Positions 43,401 through 52,400 of a DNA stretch of 64,000 nucleotides are shown here, piece after piece. The notes under the pieces were generated by a model. It worked only from the letters and a program-made list of their open reading frames with translations, was not told where the DNA came from and made no database searches. Numbering within the stretch: the stretch's first letter is position 1; the number at the start of each line of letters is the position of its first letter. A program made the position numbers and the translations under genes. Origin of the DNA: Cydia pomonella (lineage: Eukaryota; Arthropoda; Insecta; Lepidoptera; Tortricidae); the NCBI RefSeq assembly GCF_033807575.1, contig NC_084727.1:3162001-3226000 (forward strand), in the 5' to 3' direction.

Positions 43401-46400
43401 CGATTGGTGCATTTATTTATTTATTAGACATTTATAAGCTTAACAGGTGCACTAAATCACTTACAAACTAGCTATAGGCTACAGTAGGATTAACAAAACA
43501 AAATACATATGTACATTAAAACACAATTTATTAATTGACAGAAATATTGAATATAGGAATATTAAAGACATCAATTGTCAAGTAGCGGTACTGATAAATC
43601 CACTACTCGAAAATAATAAGCGTTTTGGTAAGAAAACTGAAGTATGGAGTGAGCACTCTATGCTTACTTATTTCTCTATACTAAGGGGGAGTAGAGGGGT
43701 TTCCTACCCACCCAATTATACTGAAATTTTTAATGAATTTATCAAATGTGACTCTTACGAAAATATAGGTAGATAGGTATGGCTACTAAGTCAGTTTAAA
43801 CTTTTAAAATTCACCAAAATAAAAACATTTTGAACTTTGAATCAATCGCTATCCAAACCAAAAAAGTTTTATCGTCTTTATGCGACGTAATTCTAAAGCG
43901 TTCATTTCTTTACCATACCCAAAAAGTACAGATACCTATTTTATCCACAGTGGTAAACACAATAGGCCACTATCTATTCTTTACAACTATTATTTTCATA
44001 AAAAGTTGTGCCACTTGTTTACAAATTTTCGAACGCCCCCTCGCGATATGAAATTGTCATCGCCTCTCGTTTTGTCACCGCAATTTATTGTAAGTATTTT
44101 TACCAACATAAAACTAAAATAGTAGCCAATAAAATAAAATAGGTCGCGTAGCCAACATGCAAATCGCTTATGCTGCGTAGCGATCGAAACGATACTGTCA
44201 CTGTCGCACTAATATTGAAGAGTGATAGAGAGATACAAAGCGTTTCGTTGTCGAAGTAATAGCGATTGTCACCTTGGCTAGGCTGGAAGGCCTCAGGGGG
44301 CCTACCGCGAAAAATTCGCAAATTGCGGGGATCTTTCTCTTTTACTCTCACTAAGACGTAATTAGAGTAACAGAGAAAAATGCCCGCGTGGGACCGTGCG
44401 AAGTGCATGGTGGGGGTAAGTAAAGCGATCCCAGCGCATAAGGTGGTAAAAATTTGAACTAACTGCGGATAGCGTCTTTAACATTTCGTACAATTATATG
44501 GCTCGAAATGAAACTTTGATTTACGATTACTCCTGAAATATTCATTTAAATTGTATGGTGTAACGGGGACCATTGTAAGCTGTGTGAAATGCTTAATATA
44601 ACTAACGTATTCATTTTGATAATTGTTAATAATGTATCCATGTAAATAGCTTTGCAAATGCCACATATTACGTGATCTTTTTCTAGAAGTTACGAAACTG
44701 GTTACGAATATGTATAGTAAGTTATCCTTAAAAGATAGACATTTAACATCGCGGACGTTTTTGTAGACCTATGAATGAGAAACAACCCCACCATACATTA
44801 TGTTGTTATAGCTCAAACGGATTAGGCAGCGTTTTCGATGAAAGCTCCTGGCCAGCGAGCGTGATTTTTTCCGACAACATCGTTATATTTCAAACAATTT
44901 ACACAAAACCTTAACAAGTTATATACTTAAGCCTTCCTCAAGAATCACTCTATGAAAGCCGTATGAAAATCCGTTCAGTAGTTTTTAGTTTTGGAGTAGT
45001 TTTATAAGATGTAGTGAATTGACGTTTTCCCCTAGACTTGCGGACACTAGGTTGCGTGACAGTCGTGCACGCTCCCACCTTTACAATAGCGGTTTTAAAA
45101 TTCGAAAAAAATGCATAACAAAATAGTATTTTTGAGATGTCACGTATAAACAGAACGAATGTAAAGCCTGACTAACTTACATCCGCGAGAAGGGCAGTTG
45201 TGCTACGGATTTTAGTTCAAAGTCGCGATATTCTGTCATTTTGTGACAATGACATTCGATCTCTAGTTTGTCGCTTCTCTCGCGCGTGAGTTGTGCTGTA
45301 ACAATAACAATATACATAATGAATAAAAAAACAAAAAAAATGAAATAAAAAAAAAAAATCTAAAATAGGCCCTTGAGGCATTGTACCAAGGATGCTGGCG
45401 GCATTTCCTCGTTGTATCGCAATACTGATAAGTTGTGCGAGGAAGCCGCCAGCAATTGAAATTAAGTTTTAATATCGTTTTATAAATAAAATATGAAATG
45501 ACGACTGCGATGTTTGCGAATATTTCATTTTACTTTAATAATAGATCGATTCTATAATATTATATACTTATTTATTCTACACTGCGTTATTTATAGACAA
45601 ACAAGTAGTCACATTTACATGAAAATAACTTTTTAAATGGTCCAATACCGGTATTAATTCCGGTATTAGGTGTGGCGTCTCCAGTCATTGGCAACATTGT
45701 GCTGCAAGATTGTAACAGATGGAGTTAGCACTTTCTACATCGCGCTTATGGAGATCCGAATGACAGCCATTAGTGGCCATTACCTTATCAGTTACCATAA
45801 ATACTACTCCTGACCAACATTTGGTAGACTTCGGTTCGCAGGCATAACACTCGCCTCGCCTGGAGAGAGTACCTAAACTCTATTACATCTCTCTGGGTTT
45901 CTCTACAGAGGCAATATCTAATTTCAATACCGGTATACGAGGTACAACATACGTCCAAGGTTGGATACCCGATAAATTAGTGTGAATCATTGTGTGCGAT
46001 TAAAAAATCGGCTTGTTTTGAAACCATAGCAGTGGGGCGACACTCTTCCTTTCGGGCATTCTCGGTTCAGCATTGCTCCGAGCAATTATTAGGGTTGGTA
46101 AAGGGATGTACTATACATTAGAAAGGGGCAGCTCGATTCGTCCCTGAATCGTTGTCAAACTTCGATTTTGTAGGAAGTGTAATTTCTGTACGATAGTACT
46201 ATTATTTATTCTGTGGCCATGGTTTAATCCTGAGCTATCCTACCTCTGAGTATCTTTCGACTCTGTGTCGGAGTACTCGGAGTGTTGTTTTTGGCAGCTC
46301 CAGCGATATTCGAGAATTAATCGCCGAGCGCAGGTGTGGAGTTAATTTCTGCATTCAACAGTATCCATTCATGTTTGAGATTGGATTAAGACATATTTCG

Positions 46401-49400
46401 TTCGCGCCTCGCTTTAATGGTCGTGTTGGCTACCACACGTAGGTATTAGTACATTGTGCAAAGAGAGGGTAAGTGAAATATTGGACACTAGGGAATTAAA
46501 GACTCGAGTATACTTACCCCAGGAAGTTACACACAAAGCTTTTCATCACACTTGCGAAGAAAAAAATAAATTTTAAGCGAAATCATTCTTAAATTAGTTG
46601 ACATTTCAAACATAAGTCCGCCATATTGTAATTGTTTGACAGGTAGGCATCGAAGGCACAGACCTACCTGGCATTCAGCCACGATTGAAAATTGAGTAAA
46701 AATGTTTTTAACGGCTATTAAATTAATGAAAATATTTTTTAAAAGCGTAAACAAAAATATTAAAATCAACGTCAGTATTTTAAAAGTAAACCTACATGGT
46801 TTGTATGAATTAGTGACCGAATTTAAAATGTTATATCTCCGTAGGGAGTCATAGTTTTTTTTTTCACAATCCATAACTCCCACAGGTACAATATACTTAG
46901 GCCTTTAGTACACCTGCATGAAATAAGATCTTTTTCGAGCAAGTGTGATGAGAAAATATTAACAGAAAGAGTGGGATCCCTTATGTCCGACCCTGGCGTG
47001 AGTCATCCTGGTCTATTACCACATACATTTCATATTTCCAACGCACATTTCAGAAAACTTAAAATCTGTGTACGGCTTAATTGCGTCATCACCAGTATAT
47101 TAACCAAATGTTTACAAATACTTCATAAATACTCAGCGTAAACGCTGTGAACTCACAATTCGTAAACATTATCGCAAAGTGATTTATATCAAGCGAAACG
47201 TCTGCTAGCGATACTACAACTTTATTATGTTAAAGGCAAAACCCCAAAAATTTCTTCCAAAATAAGCTTAAATCATCAATATGTAATCAAAGCTAACACA
47301 ATTTTCGTCTATATTGCGCAAAAATCAGTTTAATATTTGGACATTTTTGTGATAGATCCAAACGGTTTACAGGAAATGTTGACATTTTTGACTTAGACCA
47401 AGGTGCCGAACACCCAAAAGGTGCTAATTGTAGCCTATTTCTAAAGGAAAGTGTCATATTTTGATTCAAATACTAGACTTGTTGGGTGGTGTCGTCCAAG
47501 GGCTGGGGCAAATTATCGTACTTTTGCGTGGTTATCGTACTTATGCTCTTTGGAACGTAAATCGTACCGGAGCCCAACATATAGATATCGTACCTACATG
47601 TACGGTCACGTCTGAAAATATCGCTTCAATTATTGCCCATATATTAAGGTAGTGTCATACATATTTTTGGCTCATTTTTTGTACCAATATATTCAGACGT
47701 GACTGTACGATAGTTGGTAGTAGCGATTGGATCGGTGCTCCGAAAGCTTGCAGCTTTTGTATTTTTTTTCATTATCTCTGTAATATTAAAAATATCGCAA
47801 AGATTTACGGTCCAACAATCGAGTCAAGGGTGTCTGTTAGTACAGTCACCCTCAGATACATCGGAGCGGGCAAGGTGCTCACAAATATCTGAACAAAGCC
47901 GCTATCATCAATAGGTTTTTTTTTAATTAATTTATTGAATAAACAAACAATTTACAGTCTAGAATTTAATACAAGAGTTCAGAGAAAAAAGAACAATACA
48001 TATATTAATGTCTTATATCTAATAAAAAAAACATTGTAGTATTCTTAGTATAAGTAGCTTGTGTCATTTGATTTCAATAAGTGCATTTTAATAACTTAAC
48101 GTTAAGGTGCATAATCAGAAATTTTTGAACACCATGGCCGCTTTGATATATATCTGATGAAGGTATGTTTCCGTATACTGTAAAAAGTTAAGTTAATTTC
48201 GTTGATGTTAAAATACACGTGAATAGCTTAACGAGATGAAAGCTGGTGCATTGCATCATCGCACCAAAACTTAATTTATTTAGAACTAGCAACCCGCCCC
48301 GGCTTCGCTCGGGTTACCTACATAAAACCTTAATAAATTATACACCTAAAGTCAAGAATAACTCTATTGACAGCTGAAAACCGCATGAAAATCCGTTCAG
48401 TAGTTTATGAGTTTATCTCAAACATACAGACAGACAGACGCGGCGGGGGACTTTGTTTTATTAGTTCTAGTGACTATTTAGCTTCTCTCAGTAGTATCTT
48501 AGTCTGTCTCTTAGCCTATATGTATATATCGATTATGAATCGATAGCTTAAGTGGTTCTCGAGATATTTAGTGATGTGACGCACGGACAGAGTCGTACCA
48601 TAAGGGTTCCTTTTGTACCCTTTTGGTACGGAACCCTAAAAAAGAGGTTAAGGTCATAATTAAAATGTATCAACAACTTTCCAGTATCCAAACATATTGG
48701 CTCGCATCTCAACCCTCTCGATAATTTCGCGATCTGGCATCGAGCCAAACACATTATTAATATTTATGTAGCTACCTATAACGCGTCTGCGCTGAATTAA
48801 ACACGTTACTGCTTTTTTAGCGCGGATCACAGATTGCAATGATTCAGCAACCTAAAATTGAAATTTTGAGGTTATTTAGGCACTTTAGGGGGCTTGGGGT
48901 GATTCTGATAATCCTTACTTACCTATTTTTTTTACATTTAGTTTATTTACAATAACAAAACACATATATGTATGTATGTATGTATGTATATACTTTATTG
49001 TACATACCTAGAAATAAAAACACGAAAAACAGTTACAGAGTAAATTAAATACAACAAAGGCGAACTTATTCCTGTATGCGATCTCTTCCAGTCAACCTTT
49101 GAGGAAATGAGTCAAACAGAAATAATACCACACTGAGTCTTATGAGGCGCCGTGCGCGCCTTCTTCTTTCTTGGTACCAGTGTGAACTCCTCCTCATCCA
49201 CACTGGTAACGGGGAGCTTCTCCGCCCGTCAGCTGGCGACGGCCTTGTACCTGTGGCTTACGTTATACCCCCTCTTAATCAAAATGAACTCACCAGCGTT
49301 TTTTAATTCTATTTTTTTTTCAGGTCAACACCGGCGCCCCGCTGATGTTCGCCGACGAACTAAAACAGACGCTGGAGAAGTACCTCTTCGGGATGTGTCC

Positions 49401-52400
49401 CAGTGGCTACAAGGTGTGTATAGTTTACACGAAAGCTCAATATCTGAAGAGAAAGATGCTCGCAATTTGCAAACCTCGGCGTTCGCGGTAAGCCTGGAAC
49501 AGCTTGCCCAATCGAATTGTCGGTCTGAGGGCCTACTGCGTGAGGGCTACCGTTTTTGTGGGCACCAGTTGGCGCCACTGTAGAGCGAGGTCCAGAAAAA
49601 CAGATCTAAAAATTCAAATGTTCTAATATACACATGGTATTTTAAAGTCTAAATTTGCCTTTTTTAAATCTGTTTAATTTTGCATACCTATATTTTAATT
49701 GGCATTTTTAGGGTTCCGTAGCCAAATGGCAAAAAACGGAACCCTTATAGATTCGTCATGTCCGTCTGTCTGTCCGATTCTGTCACAGCCACTTTTTTCC
49801 GAAACTATAAAAGCTATACTGTTCAAACTTGGTAAGTAGATGTATTCTATGAACCGCATTATGATGTTTACACAAAAATAGAAAAAAAAAACAATAAATT
49901 TTGGGGGTTCCCCATACTTAGAACTGAAACTCAAAAAATCCTTTTTCATCAAACCCATACGTGTGGGGTATCTATGGATAGGTCTTTAAAAATGATATTG
50001 AGGTTTCTAATATCATTTTTTTCTAAACTGAATAGTTTGCGCGAGAGACACTTCCAAAGTGGTAAAAAGTGTGTCCCCCCCCCCCCCCCCCCGTAATTTC
50101 TAAAATAACAGAATGAAAAATCTAAAAAAAATATATGATATACATTGCCATGCAAACTTCCACCGAAAATTGGTTCGAACGAGATCTAGTAAGTAGTTTT
50201 TTTAATACGTCATAAAAATTAAAAAAAAAATTTTTTTTCATCAAACCCATACGTGTGGGGTATCTAGAGATAGGTCTTCAAAAATGATATTTAGGTTTCT
50301 AATATCATTTTTTTCTAAACTGAATAGTTTGCGCGAGAGACACTTCCAAAGTGAAAAAATGTGTGTCCCCCTCCCTGTAACTTCTAAAATAACACAATGA
50401 AAAATCTAAAAAAAATATATGATATACATTACCATGCAAACTTCCAACGAAAATTGGTTTGAACCAGATCTAGTAAGTAGTTTTTTTTTTAATACGTCAT
50501 AAATGGTACGGAACCCTTCATGGGCGAGTCCGACTCGCACTTGGCCGCTTTTTTTTAACTACTAACGTTTTGAACTATATCTAATGTTTGCCATGAATAC
50601 CATGATTAATCAAAGATGGCAACACAGTTGAGAATAAGGAGTGAAAATTCGCGATAAATATAAATAGATAAAAGCGCAGGCCAGTCCAAAGTACGCATTT
50701 ATGCGTTTGAGGGAGTAAGAGATATTGCTATTTCATTCCACCGCATAGCTGCGTCCCTTAGACAGATCTACGCTGGGCCATTATGTAGAGGAGCCCTTAT
50801 CGTCTGTCACCATGCCTGTCACGTTCTAACAAGTATGTAAGTGCGAAAGTGAGAGGCATAGTGATAAAAATGCAACCATGCTGCCACCGCAGGTCACCTC
50901 ATTAAGGTGTATGTACCTAATTAAAGCCGGACCAGAAATATATGACCATTGTCAAAAGGGCGCTGTTATTTTCATGTATAGGGTGACAGTTCAGAGTGCT
51001 TACCGGGAAAATCGAAATTCGCAAATTGCGGGGATCTTTCTCTTTTACTCTCACTAAGACGTAATTAGAGTGACAGAGAAAAATGCCCGCAATTGACGAA
51101 CTTCGATTTTCGCGGTAGGCCTCCAGTTTAGTATGAAAATTTTAGTTCCAATGAAATTTCGCAATATGGCGCGTGATTATATATTACTGGTCAGGCTATA
51201 GAGTAACAGAGAAAGATGCCCTCAATTTATAAACTTCCGTGTTCGCGGTAGGCTCTGGGGGCCTACCGCGAAAACCGAAATTCGCAAATTACGGGGATCT
51301 TTCTCTTTTACTCTTAGTAAGACGTAATCAGAGTAACAGAGAAAAATGCCCGCAATTGACGAATTTCGATTTTCCCGGTAGCCGCCCTGGGATGGAACCG
51401 ATGGAATGCGTTGTAGATCAAACAATAGAATTGTCAATTTAGTATCAGGGATCATCTCTACATAACTTTCATGTCCCACATTTCTATTTCAAGGAAACCA
51501 TGAATTCTGGAAATAACTTTAATGTCGTGTTTAACGGTTTGCGGTTGTTCTGAAGTGTTTTCAAATGTCCGCATTTACGGCTTTATAATGGCGGTTTCTA
51601 GATTATTTAAACACTGTGAACTACCTATGTTTCAACAAAACAGTAACAGTCAATTGTTCAGTTTATGGGCTCCACAGACCTTGCAACAAATCGCGTGCGA
51701 TTTTCGATACATTGCCGGCTCAGGTGAACCAAATTCTATTTCTGACATTTTCCTAACCAACAGTTATTTGTGTCCCAAGGGAGGAAAAGTAGGACATCGC
51801 GTGCCGCGTGTAAAATTGTCAAACACGCAGGATGGAATGTCCTATGATTCCTCCCGTGGTGCGCATACTATTTTTCTGCTCGACGGAGGCGGAAAGCGGC
51901 AACTTCGTTTAGCGCAGCGGGAGCAAAGATGACGCTTTCCGCCCGGAGGGCAGAAAAATATTTTTCTAACTAGGCTGGAATCACCCTATCGCACTCTATC
52001 ATCCCTTCTCTCTCTTTCTATTTCGTTTCTTCAGTAGAGCTAAATAACCGTGTGTAATGTAGTATCTTTCACAGATGCCAAAGCCGAAGAACGCGACCGC
52101 GGTCAGCTGCGACCTGGACACGGAGCAGCAGGACCTCGCTGGAAGGTACTGTATTCCACTTGTCACTAAAGCGCCAATTACATCCACACTTTTTTTTTCG
52201 GCATAAACATTTAAGTAACAAATATATATATCAAGTAAGTATTTTTTCGTTGCTAAAAATTGTACTACAAATAAAATAGAGCTCTAATTTCGCTCCAATT
52301 TATTTGTATTACAATTCCTAACGTAGAGAATTAGTATCGAACATAGATATAGGTACTTATGTTACTTATTTGAATCATTTATTCCCAGTTACTTATATAT

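Noticed and set aside
44100..44408. 102-codon minus-strand frame
   Set aside because: Its first half is the truncated type 1 hairpin; several other hairpin copies give similar false frames.
49152..49583. 143-codon frame overlapping exon 2 of the secreted-protein gene
   Set aside because: It is in another frame from the spliced exon, and its tail is a partial hairpin MITE.
51522..51932. 136-codon plus-strand frame in an intron of the secreted-protein gene
   Set aside because: No known motif; its end lies in a repeat with inverted GCAGAAAAAT ends.
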